A stretch of DNA of 64,000 nucleotides from Nitrospina sp. (lineage in GTDB: Bacteria; Nitrospinota; Nitrospinia; Nitrospinales; VA-1): assembly GCA_018653085.1 (NCBI GenBank), contig JABIAY010000035.1:1-64000 (forward strand). The letters are read 5' to 3'. The notes beneath the pieces were generated by a model. The model had not been told where the DNA came from, did no database searches, and saw only the letters and a program-made list of their open reading frames with translations. The position numbers and the translations under genes were made by a program. Positions 53,796-62,649 of this stretch are shown here, piece by piece (the first letter of the stretch is position 1; each line of letters opens with the position of its first letter).

Positions 53796-54785
53796 ATGAA
53801 AGCAAAAAGAATATTGAGCGGAATGCAGCCTTCAGGAAAACTGCATCTCGGAAACTATTTTGGGGCTCTGAAAAACTGGGTGAGTCTGCAGGATGAGTTC
53901 GAATGCTATTTTTTTATCGCGGACTGGCATGCACTCAGTTCTCTTTATGAAGGCCCGGGGCGTATCAAGGATTTTTCTTTTGAGGTGGCGGTAGATTGGT
54001 TGAGCGCTGGACTCGATCCTGAAAAATGTACGATGTTTCTCCAGTCTGACATTCCCGAACACGCCGAACTCCACCTGATTTTATCCATGATCGTACCGGT
54101 ACCCTGGTTGGAGCGAAATCCGACTTATAAGGAAAAGCAGGACGAAATTAAAAATGTAGATATGAGTTCATATGGGTTTTTGGGCTATCCTGTTCTTCAA
54201 ACTGCAGATATTGTTTTATATAAAGCGGACTATGTTCCCGTTGGCATAGATCAAGCTCCGCATCTTGAATTATCGCGGGAAATCGTCAGGCGGTTTAACA
54301 AGCTTTATAAAAAGAAGGTGTTCATCGAACCGGGAGCGAAGATTTCGGATATTCCCAAGTTGAACGGGTTGGATGGCAGAAAAATGAGCAAGACCTATAA
54401 TAACGCCATTTTCCTTTCTGACGGTGAAAAGGAAATCACTAAAAAAGTTCAGTCCATGCTCACCGACCCCGCCCGTGCCCGACGCGATGATCCGGGTGAT
54501 CCAGAGGTGTGCAATCTGTATCCGTTTCATAAAATCTATTCGCCAAAAGCGATGCAGGATGAAATAGCCGCCGACTGCAAGACAGCAAAAATAGGCTGCG
54601 GAGACTGCAAAAAAATGCTTTCACAGACAATGATTGAAGGCATGAAACCGATTATGCATAAAAGGCAGGAGTTCCTGGCCTGCCCCGATGTGGTCAAAGA
54701 GATTCTGCGTGCAGGCACACTAAAAGCCCAGGCTGTGGCCAAGTCCACTCTGGAGCAGGCAAAACAAGCGATGAAACTGAAGTAG
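53796..54785 (+). CDS. trpS: Tryptophanyl-tRNA synthetase
   Basis: A 329-residue class I aminoacyl-tRNA synthetase. The HIGH-like motif is SGMQPSGKLHLGNYFGAL, and the KMSKS motif is LDGRKMSKTYNNAI. GYPVLQTADIVLYKADYVPVG matches the Trp-binding region. It charges tRNA-Trp. A GAGG precedes the ATG. It is followed after 18 bases by ileS, so the two synthetases are in one transcript. Confidence 0.95.
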   Translation: MKAKRILSGMQPSGKLHLGNYFGALKNWVSLQDEFECYFFIADWHALSSLYEGPGRIKDFSFEVAVDWLSAGLDPEKCTMFLQSDIPEHAELHLILSMIVPVPWLERNPTYKEKQDEIKNVDMSSYGFLGYPVLQTADIVLYKADYVPVGIDQAPHLELSREIVRRFNKLYKKKVFIEPGAKISDIPKLNGLDGRKMSKTYNNAIFLSDGEKEITKKVQSMLTDPARARRDDPGDPEVCNLYPFHKIYSPKAMQDEIAADCKTAKIGCGDCKKMLSQTMIEGMKPIMHKRQEFLACPDVVKEILRAGTLKAQAVAKSTLEQAKQAMKLK

Positions 54786-54803
54786 GAGCTATCGTATTAT
54801 CTT

Positions 54804-57593
54804 ATGGAAATGAAAGACACACTTAATTTACCCAGTACAGACTTTCCCATGAAGGCCAACCTGACCCAGCGGGAGCCGGAACTGTTGGCCCGTTGGGAAA
54901 AGGAAAAGCTTTATGAAAAAATTCGCCAATCCGCCAAGGGTAAGCCCCAATTTGTTTTTCATGATGGGCCGCCCTATGCCAACGGCCATATTCATATTGG
55001 TCATGCATTAAACAAGCTCCTGAAAGATTTTATTGTCAAAATCATGAATATGAAAGGGTTCGATGCAGGGTTTATACCTGGGTGGGACTGCCATGGCCTT
55101 CCTATTGAGCATCAGGTAGGCAAAAAGCTGAAAGAAAAAAAACTGAGTCTGGAAAAATCAGAAATCCGTAAACGATGCAGGGTTTACGCTCAGGAGTTTG
55201 TTGATATTCAAAAGGAGGAGTTTAAACGATTGGGAGTGTTTGCCGATTGGGAGAACCCTTACCTGACGATGGACTTTTCCTATGAAGCAACCATTGTGCG
55301 GGAGTTTGGCAAGTTTGTTGAAAAAGAACTCGTGTATAAAGGTCTCAAGCCGGTCCACTGGTGTACTTCCTGCAAAACCGCTTTGGCTGAAGCCGAGGTG
55401 GAGCATGACGAACACACCTCGCCAACAGTCTATGTTAAATTTCCGGTGCAGTCGGGAATTCCCAAAAGTATGGGAGCGTTGAATTCACCGCATATGGTTA
55501 TCTGGACTACAACCCCCTGGACTCTCCCGGCCAACCTTGCCATCTGCCTGCATCCCGAGTTTACTTATGTTGCGGTCACCCATGGGGATGATACCTATAT
55601 TGTGGCTGAAGAACGATTGTCGGCATTGGTATCCGAATGGGAAATGACGGATTATAAAATAGTGGGGTCGTGCAAAGGCGCAGACTGGGAGAACGCGGTT
55701 TGTCGTCATCCTTTCATAGACCGGGAGTCGAAAGTTATTCTAGGTGAGCATGTTACCTTGGAGCAGGGAACCGGCTGTGTTCATACCGCGCCGGGGCACG
55801 GGCAGGACGACTATATCGTTGGCTTGAAATACGGCTTGGAACCTTATAATCCCGTTGATGATGGGGGTGTCTTTCGACCTGATGTAGAACACTTCGGCGG
55901 AATGTTTGTCAGGAAAGCCAACCCGGAGATCATCGAAAAACTCAGACAGGATGGTTTTTTAATTCGCGACGATAAGATCAAGCATTCCTATCCACACTGT
56001 TGGCGTTGCCACCAGCCCGTTATTTTCAGGGCAACGAACCAGTGGTTTATCTCAATGGATAAAACGGATCTGCGTAAAAATGCCTTGGATGGAATTGACC
56101 GCACCAAGTGGATTCCGCAATGGGGCCGGGACCGGATTTACAGCATGATTGAAAACCGGCCCGACTGGTGTGTTTCCCGGCAAAGGTCCTGGGGAGTTCC
56201 GATTACTTTATTCACCTGCAATGCTTGTGGAGATTTTATAAGTTCCAGCGATTTGTTCGAACGGATTGCTGAGGGGGTGGAAAAGCACGGGGCAGATTTC
56301 TGGTTTGATAGTTCGCCTGAAGAACTATTGCCGGAAGGGACGGTTTGCCAATGTGGGGGAAAAGAGTTTTCCAAGGAGAACGATATTCTGGATGTCTGGT
56401 TTGATTCCGGGGTCAGCCATGTTGCGGTTGTTGAAAAAAATCCCGAACTTAACTGGCCAGCCGATCTTTACCTTGAAGGTAGTGATCAGCATCGAGGATG
56501 GTTTCACAGCTCACTGCTGGAATCAATCGGGACAAGAGGCAAAGAGCCTTATAAATCGGTGTTGACACATGGTTATGTGGTGGACGGAAAAGGTAAAAAA
56601 ATGTCCAAATCCGCAGGCAATGTGATTGCGCCACAAAAAATTATTGATCAGCATGGTGCGGAAATACTCCGCCTTTGGGTTGCATCAGAAAACTATCGCG
56701 AAGACATTCGTGTGTCCAATGAGATTTTAAAACGCCTTACGGAGTCGTATAGGAAAATCCGTAATACCCTGCGTTACCTGTTGGGAAATCTTCATGATTT
56801 TGATTACAAGGAAGATCAGGTGCCTGTAGATGAGATGCTTGAGTTGGACCGATATATTCTCCATCGCTTTAATATTTTACGGGAAAAAATATTAACCGCT
56901 TATGAGAACTATGAATTCCATGTGTTTTATCATTCGTTTTCAAACTTTTGCATTATCGAATTGAGTGCGTTTTATCTGGATATTATTAAGGATAGGTTAT
57001 ACACCACTCCGGCTAACTCCCGCGAACGACGTTCAGGCCAAACTGCCTTGCATATTCTTTTAATGGGAATGGTGCGGTTGATAGCTCCCATACTTAGCTT
57101 TACCGCTGAGGAAGTCTGGAATCATCTGCCTAAGGCTAGTACGGATGAGGAAAGTGTTCACATGTCTCAGTTCCCGGATGTAGAGAACGTGAAATTTGAT
57201 GAAGAGCTTGTCAAGAAATGGGAATTTCTCGTCGAATTAAAAGGTGAGGTGAGCAAGGCTCTGGAAATAAGCAGGAGAGATAAAGTTATTGGTCACTCTT
57301 TAGATTCCACTGTTAAACTGGAATTGCCTGATAATTTCAAGGACATTGTTAAGAATGATGAGCTGAAATATATCTTTATTGTTTCCGAAGTAGTGTTGGT
57401 CGACAGTCTGGGCTCTGAAGGGAAAATATTTGAGAGTGATTCGCTACAGGGAGTAAAGGTTTTTTCAGAAATGCATCCTGGGAAAAAATGTGAACGTTGT
57501 TGGAATTATTTTGAGCCAGGAGTTAAGGAGGGCAAGGCAAATGATGAAATTTGCTCGCGTTGCGAGGACAACCTTCAGGCGGCAGGAGCTTGA
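54804..57593 (+). CDS. ileS: Isoleucyl-tRNA synthetase
   Basis: A 929-residue class I synthetase. The HIGH motif is GPPYANGHIHIGHALNKLL, and the KMSKS motif is GKGKKMSKSAGNVIAPQ. The CP1 editing domain lies between them (WTTTPWTLPANLA, APGHGQDDYIVG). The anticodon-binding domain follows. The C-terminal zinc finger has two CxxC pairs (CERCWNYF and CSRCE). It charges tRNA-Ile and edits valine. It is followed closely by lspA, a widespread bacterial order. Confidence 0.96.
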   Translation: MEMKDTLNLPSTDFPMKANLTQREPELLARWEKEKLYEKIRQSAKGKPQFVFHDGPPYANGHIHIGHALNKLLKDFIVKIMNMKGFDAGFIPGWDCHGLPIEHQVGKKLKEKKLSLEKSEIRKRCRVYAQEFVDIQKEEFKRLGVFADWENPYLTMDFSYEATIVREFGKFVEKELVYKGLKPVHWCTSCKTALAEAEVEHDEHTSPTVYVKFPVQSGIPKSMGALNSPHMVIWTTTPWTLPANLAICLHPEFTYVAVTHGDDTYIVAEERLSALVSEWEMTDYKIVGSCKGADWENAVCRHPFIDRESKVILGEHVTLEQGTGCVHTAPGHGQDDYIVGLKYGLEPYNPVDDGGVFRPDVEHFGGMFVRKANPEIIEKLRQDGFLIRDDKIKHSYPHCWRCHQPVIFRATNQWFISMDKTDLRKNALDGIDRTKWIPQWGRDRIYSMIENRPDWCVSRQRSWGVPITLFTCNACGDFISSSDLFERIAEGVEKHGADFWFDSSPEELLPEGTVCQCGGKEFSKENDILDVWFDSGVSHVAVVEKNPELNWPADLYLEGSDQHRGWFHSSLLESIGTRGKEPYKSVLTHGYVVDGKGKKMSKSAGNVIAPQKIIDQHGAEILRLWVASENYREDIRVSNEILKRLTESYRKIRNTLRYLLGNLHDFDYKEDQVPVDEMLELDRYILHRFNILREKILTAYENYEFHVFYHSFSNFCIIELSAFYLDIIKDRLYTTPANSRERRSGQTALHILLMGMVRLIAPILSFTAEEVWNHLPKASTDEESVHMSQFPDVENVKFDEELVKKWEFLVELKGEVSKALEISRRDKVIGHSLDSTVKLELPDNFKDIVKNDELKYIFIVSEVVLVDSLGSEGKIFESDSLQGVKVFSEMHPGKKCERCWNYFEPGVKEGKANDEICSRCEDNLQAAGA

Positions 57594-57598
57594 GTGGC

Positions 57599-58096
57599 TT
57601 GAGAAATAAATATTTTCTTCTATTTGTTGTTTCCGGAGTATTGGTCGTGATGGATCAATATACCAAGTTCATGGTTGCGCTTCATATTCCTCTCAATTAT
57701 TCAGTGGAGGTGATTGAAGGCATTTTCAATTTAACCCATATTCGAAATTCCGGGGTAGCATTTGGGCTGTTTGCAAGCCAGCAATCCGAATATAAAGCCC
57801 TGATGTTTATAATTATTTCCAGCATTGCTATTCTGGCGATCCTGGTGATTTTTCATCAAAACCCTAAAGAAAAGAAACTGGTGCAAGTCGGGTTGATTTT
57901 GATATTTAGTGGAGCGATTGGTAACCTTATTGACAGAGCCCTTCATGGGGAGGTGATCGACTTCTTTGACTTTGTCGTCAGAGGACATCATTTTCCGGCT
58001 TTTAATATTGCAGATTCCTGTATAACCGTTGGCGTAGCATTAATGGTGGTAGACCTGTTTCGTGGAGAATCGGCCCCTGACTCCTCAGTTGTTTGA
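57599..58096 (+). CDS. lspA: Lipoprotein signal peptidase
   Basis: A 165-residue aspartyl membrane protease with four helices. The conserved motifs are MDQYTKFMV, HIRNSGVAFGLF, GNLIDRALHGEVIDFFDF (first catalytic Asp) and AFNIADSCITVG (second catalytic Asp). It removes signal peptides from prolipoproteins after diacylglyceryl transfer. The open frame starts inside ileS; I choose the TTG at 57599 because GGAG lies 10 bases upstream and the product then begins just before TM1. Confidence 0.93.
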   Translation: MRNKYFLLFVVSGVLVVMDQYTKFMVALHIPLNYSVEVIEGIFNLTHIRNSGVAFGLFASQQSEYKALMFIIISSIAILAILVIFHQNPKEKKLVQVGLILIFSGAIGNLIDRALHGEVIDFFDFVVRGHHFPAFNIADSCITVGVALMVVDLFRGESAPDSSVV

Positions 58097-58114
58097 TTCC
58101 TTTTAACTTTTCCC

Positions 58115-58408
58115 ATGCCTAGAAAACCATTAAAACTAGTGATGATTCGCAGGGGCGAAAGCAAAGTCTCCAACGTACCCTCAGAGAACCTGATCACCTT
58201 CATCAGAAAAAGGGCCTTGCTTGGAACGGATGAACTTTCCGGCGATGGTAAAAACTGGATTCGAGTTGACCGACATTATCAGTTGCAAAAATATTTTCCG
58301 ATTGATGGCGAGGGGCCGGCGACACAAGCCGAGGTGGGTGAATTAAACCCTGGTCTTAAAGGTAATCTTGAGGAAGTGGCCGATCTTTTGAAGGATATCA
58401 ATGGGTGA
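58115..58408 (+). CDS. Small protein with GYF_2-like motif
   Basis: A 97-residue soluble protein. The middle part (ALLGTDELSGDGKNWIRVDRH) resembles the short domain, found in deltaproteobacterial regulators and motility proteins, that reads DxLSGDGxxWxxL. The rest is unassigned. It starts 18 bases after lspA and is probably in the same transcript. The function is unknown; a peptide-binding or regulatory adaptor is one guess. Confidence 0.55.
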   Translation: MPRKPLKLVMIRRGESKVSNVPSENLITFIRKRALLGTDELSGDGKNWIRVDRHYQLQKYFPIDGEGPATQAEVGELNPGLKGNLEEVADLLKDING

Positions 58409-58424
58409 CGGATTTTGGCCCTTT

Positions 58425-58733
58425 TTACATTTGAAAGTTTGTCGCTGTCAAATCATATTCTTTAAATTCAAGAGGGTCGATGGTTTCGGGGTATAAGACG
58501 CTAACAAAATGTGCTGCTGCTTTAGAAGAACGATGTAAGGTCAGCGCCACTTCATCCTTGAATATCATTGTATGTAAAAACGCATAGGGATTTAGTATTT
58601 CCTGTTGTGCCATGTAAAAAAGTGTTTCCTTTTCATTCTCTTTAACATGGTCTACCAGGAGTTGAATTGCTTTTTTGCAACGGTCTATAGCATGAGGCCG
58701 GACCTGATAGCGGGCTGTCATTAGGATAGGCAT
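58425..58733 (-). CDS. Antibiotic-biosynthesis-monooxygenase-fold (YgiN-like) protein
   Basis: A 102-residue dimeric alpha/beta-barrel type protein. The N-terminal strand ILMTARYQVRPHAIDRCKKA, FYMAQQEILNPYAFLHTMIF and HRSSKAAAHFV match the ABM family, with the His after the Ser/Ser region. Members are small cofactor-free monooxygenases for quinones or haem, or scavenger enzymes of unknown substrate. AAGGAGC precedes the ATG. It is convergent with the previous gene. Confidence 0.75.
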   Translation of the reverse strand: MPILMTARYQVRPHAIDRCKKAIQLLVDHVKENEKETLFYMAQQEILNPYAFLHTMIFKDEVALTLHRSSKAAAHFVSVLYPETIDPLEFKEYDLTATNFQM

Positions 58734-58788
58734 AAAAAGCTCCTTAAATATTAAATATTTATTATATAGGGGTGGAGTTTGAAATAAA

Positions 58789-59328
58789 ATGGTGGATCCG
58801 CAACCCGCAACTATCCTGCTTGTTATTCCCCAAAATCGCTTTTGTGATCAGCAGTTATCGGAATTAACGTCTGTTTTTGCAAAGGTGAAAACCATTATCC
58901 TTTCAAAATCAGGAAATGAAGCTGTCGGGGAAATGAAAACGAAAGTGCTCCCCGATGGAATTTTAGTGGATTGGGATAAAAGATTGTTGCCAGGTCAAAA
59001 GTACGATGCAGTAGTGGTCGTAGGAGGGAAGGGCGCTAAAAATTCGCTATGGAATGATCCGATTTTGCCGCAAATTTTAACGGATCATTTTCGGGCGGGT
59101 AAAGTGGTCGGTGCGCTAGGACTGTCAGTGGTTTCTTTGGCTCGAGCCGGACTCCTCGCTCGCCAGGGAGTTTCCGCTCCGGATAATGAGCTATGCATTC
59201 GGGAACTTGAAGAGGCAGGCGCTTTTGTTGTCGATGAGCCCCTTACTTTTTCCGATCGTGTTGTGACCGCTGGAGCTGATGCCAGAGTGTTTGGAGAAAA
59301 AATTCTGGAACTTTTAGGTTTTAACTGA
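58789..59328 (+). CDS. DJ-1/PfpI-family protein lacking the usual cysteine
   Basis: A 179-residue Rossmann-like protein of the DJ-1/PfpI superfamily. ILLVIPQNRFCDQQLSEL, the GGKGAKNSLWNDP segment and ARAGLLARQGVSA, then TAGADARVFGEKILELL, follow the family order. At the nucleophile elbow the usual AIC(H/A) reads GALGLSVVS, so the catalytic Cys is absent. It may therefore not be an active deglycase or protease, but a binding protein. It is monocistronic and convergent with yajQ. Confidence 0.7.
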   Translation: MVDPQPATILLVIPQNRFCDQQLSELTSVFAKVKTIILSKSGNEAVGEMKTKVLPDGILVDWDKRLLPGQKYDAVVVVGGKGAKNSLWNDPILPQILTDHFRAGKVVGALGLSVVSLARAGLLARQGVSAPDNELCIRELEEAGAFVVDEPLTFSDRVVTAGADARVFGEKILELLGFN

Positions 59329-59354
59329 ACGTTACGTTTGCCACCTTTTGCGAA

Positions 59355-59858
59355 CTACCTATAGTTCGTGAACGACATATCAACTCCAAAATCTTTTTCT
59401 TTCAGACTTGCCATGATGGACTGTAAGTCGTCTTTGTCTTTTCCTGTCACCCGAACCTGATCGTCCATTATCTGTGCTTGTACTTTTTTCAATCCCAGGC
59501 CTTTTATAAACTTTACGATTTCTTTTCCTTTGTCTTGAGGGATTCCCTGCTGGACGGTAATAACCTGCCGGACAGCATCCCCGGAAGCGGATTCCACTTT
59601 GCCGTAGTCCATTGCCTTGATGGACACCTTTCTTTTGATCAGCTTGCCTTGCAAAATATCGATGACGGCGTTGAGTTTGTTCCCATCATCAGCATTAATG
59701 GTCACTTGAGCCTTTTTCAAATCCAGTTCGACCTGGCTTTTACTTCCCTTGAAATCAAACCGCTGTCTGATTTCAAGCATTGTCTGGTTGCAGGCGTTTT
59801 GGACTTCCGCCAAATCGGTGGTGGATGCAATGTCAAAGGACGAACTTTTAGAGGCCAT
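59355..59858 (-). CDS. YajQ-family nucleotide-binding protein
   Basis: A 167-residue YajQ/UPF0234 protein that binds nucleotide ligands (c-di-GMP in some species). It shows [57 protein letters not shown] and [13 protein letters not shown], all characteristic. Two ferredoxin-like domains are expected. It is located between DJ-1-like and glutamate dehydrogenase genes without a clear operon link. Confidence 0.9.
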   Translation of the reverse strand: MASKSSSFDIASTTDLAEVQNACNQTMLEIRQRFDFKGSKSQVELDLKKAQVTINADDGNKLNAVIDILQGKLIKRKVSIKAMDYGKVESASGDAVRQVITVQQGIPQDKGKEIVKFIKGLGLKKVQAQIMDDQVRVTGKDKDDLQSIMASLKEKDFGVDMSFTNYR

Positions 59859-59924
59859 GTTTTATGTTTTTAGTTTTGAGGTTTGAGTAGCTTGAAAATT
59901 GTCTGGTGTGTCTCTCTCGCATTA

Positions 59925-61277
59925 TCAGATTACGCCATAAGCAACCATTGCTTCGGCAACTTTTACGAAGCCGGCGATATTTGCTCCCTTGATGTAGTCG
60001 ACGTGATCTTTTTCCGTTCCATGATTGACGCACTGCTGGTGGATATCATGCATGATGGTTTTGAGCCGCTCCTCCAGTTCCTCCCTTTGCCAGGAAAGAC
60101 GAATGCTGTTTTGCGTCATCTCAAGTCCGGATACCGAGACGCCTCCTGCGTTGGAGGCTTTCCCCGGTGAGAAAATGACTTTGGCTTTATGGAAGGCTTC
60201 GATCGCATCTTTAGTGGTGGGCATGTTGGCCCCCTCTGCGACGGCCTTGCATCCATTTTTTATGAGCTGTTCTGCATCTGGTAATTCAAGTTCATTTTGG
60301 GTGGCACAGGGGAATGCCAGGTCCGCTTTTATGGCCCAGGGTCTTTTATCTTTATGGAACTTGCATTTGAATTTCTCCGCGAATTCAGAAATTCTTCCCC
60401 GGCGGTTGGTTTTTAAATCAATAATGAAATCGAGTTTTTCTTCGTTCAACCCATCAGGGTCATGGATGAACCCGGAGGAATCAGATAGCGTTAAAACTTT
60501 CCCTCCCAACTGCATTATTTTCTGGGCGCAAAATTGGGCGACATTCCCGGACCCCGAGACAACACAGTTTTTCCCCTTGATAGCATCGCCCTGATGTTTC
60601 AGCATTTCTTCCATGAAATAGGCGCAACCATAACCCGTGGCTTCCTTCCGTATGAGGCTTCCGCCAAACTCAAGGGCCTTTCCAGTCAAAGTTCCTGTGA
60701 ACTCATTTTTCAGTCGCTTATATTGCCCAAACATATAACTGATTTCCCTGGCACCGACCCCTATATCTCCTGCGGGAACATCCATATTTTCACCGATATG
60801 TTTTGATAGTTCTGTCATAAATGCCTGGCAAAAACGCATGATTTCCCGTTCCGACTTTTCCTTTGGATTAAAATCTGCCCCGCCTTTTCCGGAACCCATG
60901 GGGAGAGTGGTCAGGCTGTTTTTGAATGTTTGTTCAAAACCCAGAAACTTGAGAATGCTCAAGTTGACAGAGGGGTGAAAGCGAAGTCCTCCTTTATAAG
61001 GTCCGATGGAATTATTGAATTGGACACGGTAACCCCGGTTGGTACGGACATTTCCGGCATCATCTTCCCAACAAACCCGGAAAATGATCGTTCGATCCGG
61101 TTCGGTCATTCGCTCCAGAATCTGATTTTTGATATATTTGGGGTGTTCGTTGATGAAAGGAATTACACTGGTGGCGACTTCTTCAACCGCCTGGTGAAAT
61201 TCTATTTCTCCAGGGTTCCTTTTTACTAACCCTTGCATGAACTCATCGAGATCCAAAGTCTGGCCTGGTGTCATCAT
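59925..61277 (-). CDS. gdhA: NADP-type glutamate dehydrogenase
   Basis: A 450-residue hexameric glutamate dehydrogenase that interconverts 2-oxoglutarate plus ammonium and glutamate. The active-site region is NSIGPYKGGLRFHPSVN, with the catalytic Lys in LPMGSGKGGADFNPK. DVPAGDIGVGAREI, GTLTGKALEFGGSLIRKEATGYG and the NAD(P)-binding loop SGSGNVAQFCAQK follow. It matches the small-hexamer, NADP-preferring (GdhA) group. The frame extends to 61373, but the ATG at 61277, preceded by an AGGG, gives the standard length. It gives one route of ammonium assimilation. Confidence 0.94.
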   Translation of the reverse strand: MMTPGQTLDLDEFMQGLVKRNPGEIEFHQAVEEVATSVIPFINEHPKYIKNQILERMTEPDRTIIFRVCWEDDAGNVRTNRGYRVQFNNSIGPYKGGLRFHPSVNLSILKFLGFEQTFKNSLTTLPMGSGKGGADFNPKEKSEREIMRFCQAFMTELSKHIGENMDVPAGDIGVGAREISYMFGQYKRLKNEFTGTLTGKALEFGGSLIRKEATGYGCAYFMEEMLKHQGDAIKGKNCVVSGSGNVAQFCAQKIMQLGGKVLTLSDSSGFIHDPDGLNEEKLDFIIDLKTNRRGRISEFAEKFKCKFHKDKRPWAIKADLAFPCATQNELELPDAEQLIKNGCKAVAEGANMPTTKDAIEAFHKAKVIFSPGKASNAGGVSVSGLEMTQNSIRLSWQREELEERLKTIMHDIHQQCVNHGTEKDHVDYIKGANIAGFVKVAEAMVAYGVI

Positions 61278-61401
61278 TATTATTGCCCTGTAAGTGAATT
61301 GTGAGTTATAGAGAAATAAGTGTCCTATAATGTTTGACACTTTCGGATAGTAATTATAGGAAGAAATCAGCAATTTTCAACCCCACTGGAACTCTTTTAC
61401 C

Positions 61402-61704
61402 ATGAATTCTCAATCTCATCCCATTTTAATTGAATTATCCCAACAACTGCCCGAGACTTCTAAAGCTTGCAAATATATCAGGGGTGCTGAAAATTTTTCC
61501 CAGGTGGTTACTCAGGCCCAGGAAGAGTTTTCGTGCCTGTGTGATCTTGATGCTGATCGGGGAAATGGATTCACAGGAAGTACCCAACTCGCCGAGAATG
61601 GTTATGAAAATTACTTAAAGGATATGGACGATGATGACCGCCTGCGACTTATGGGTACCCTCAAGCTGATCATTGAACTGGCGGAAGAGTTGGCGGAAGA
61701 ATAA
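61402..61704 (+). CDS. Small acidic hypothetical protein
   Basis: A 100-residue soluble protein rich in Glu and Asp, with three Cys (KACKYI and FSCLCDL) and an amphipathic C-terminal helix (LKLIIELAEELAEE). I do not recognise a family. It is divergent from gdhA (124 bases apart) and is followed by the YdcZ-family gene. The ribosome-binding site is weak. Confidence 0.45.
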   Translation: MNSQSHPILIELSQQLPETSKACKYIRGAENFSQVVTQAQEEFSCLCDLDADRGNGFTGSTQLAENGYENYLKDMDDDDRLRLMGTLKLIIELAEELAEE

Positions 61705-61773
61705 CAGAGCCCTCGTTTTTATTTGCAGATACAAAACAGGGAGGAAACCAGTAGTTTTTCAGACGGAGACATT

Positions 61774-62217
61774 ATGAATTACCTTTATACTTCCCTGGCA
61801 TTTTTTGTGGGATTCCTGTTGCCGGTTCAAGTTGGTATTAATGCGGAACTGGCGCGGTTTATCAACAGCCCACTATTGGCGGCGTTGGTTTCCTTTGTCG
61901 TAGGGGCATTCTGTCTGTTGGCAAGCGCGATTTTGTTACAAGTCCCGTTTCCTGCGTTTGGCAAGTTTGCCGTAATGCCTGCCTGGGCCTGGGGGGGAGG
62001 ACTCATCGGTGCCGCTGTGGTTTTGGGGTCCATACTTGCAGGACCCAAAATAGGCGCGCTTGCCCTGGTTGGATTACTGCTGACGGGTCAATTAGTCGCT
62101 TCGGTTTTAATGGACCATTTTGGATGGTTCGGTTTCCCCATTCAAAAAATGAGTGAAGCCCGACTGCTCGGCATTTTGTTGCTGGTGGGTGGATTTCTTT
62201 TGATTCGAAAGCATTAA
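61774..62217 (+). CDS. DMT-type (YdcZ/DUF606) membrane protein
   Basis: A 147-residue protein with five hydrophobic helices. The N-terminal VGFLLPVQVGINAELARFI and the GALALVGLLLTGQLVASVLMDHFG region are typical of the YdcZ/DUF606 group of the drug/metabolite transporter superfamily. These are usually half-length and form dimers. GGAG 7 bases before the ATG at 61774 decides against the longer TTG frame from 61723. The substrate is unknown. Confidence 0.82.
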   Translation: MNYLYTSLAFFVGFLLPVQVGINAELARFINSPLLAALVSFVVGAFCLLASAILLQVPFPAFGKFAVMPAWAWGGGLIGAAVVLGSILAGPKIGALALVGLLLTGQLVASVLMDHFGWFGFPIQKMSEARLLGILLLVGGFLLIRKH

Positions 62218-62236
62218 CTCTTTTGGAGATTACAAA

Positions 62237-62494
62237 ATGAGCACAACCACCATGGTGGGTTTTTTTGCAGGACTCCTGACCACTATTTCGTTCCTACCGC
62301 AGGTGGCGAAAACATGGAAAAGCAGGTCAGCCTCTGATCTTTCTTTGGGAATGTTTTCCGTTTTTAGCGTAGGGGTGATGTTCTGGCTGGTTTATGGGTT
62401 TTTGATCCAGGAACCTCCAATTATATTCTGGAATTTGATCACCCTGGTTTTAGTTTTGGCAATTCTGGCTATGAAACTGAAATTTGACTCCTAA
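62237..62494 (+). CDS. SemiSWEET sugar transporter
   Basis: An 85-residue three-helix membrane protein of the SemiSWEET/PQ-loop family. The signature is GFFAGLLTTISFLPQVAKTWKS, with the conserved PQ, followed by SASDLSLGMFSVFSVGVMFW and IIFWNLITLVL with the conserved Asn. Dimers of such units carry mono- or disaccharides. GGAGAT precedes the ATG. Its stop codon abuts an inverted-repeat element. Confidence 0.88.
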   Translation: MSTTTMVGFFAGLLTTISFLPQVAKTWKSRSASDLSLGMFSVFSVGVMFWLVYGFLIQEPPIIFWNLITLVLVLAILAMKLKFDS

Positions 62495-62636
62495 CAGGGT
62501 GCTGAAAAACTCCGAGAACCGTCATCCTCGAGGAGCCGAAGGCGACGAAGGATCTCGAAGTTCCTTATAAAACGATGGGTGAGATTCTTCGCTTCGCTCA
62601 AGAATGACAGGCAAAAGAATTTTTCAGCAACCTGCT
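62495..62636. repeat. MITE-like inverted-repeat element
   Basis: Terminal inverted repeats AGGGTGCTGAAAAA (62496-62509) and TTTTTCAGCAACCT (62620-62633) differ by one base. Inside are GTCATCCTCGAGGAG and CTCAAGAATGAC, with CGAAGGATCTCG and GAGATTCTTCGCTTCG, which also pair. The element is about 142 bases and encodes no protein. Very similar GTCATNCTGAG-GAAGGATCTC elements are widespread in bacterial genomes. It lies directly after the SemiSWEET stop codon. Confidence 0.75.
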
Positions 62637-62649
62637 AAATACCGTTTTC

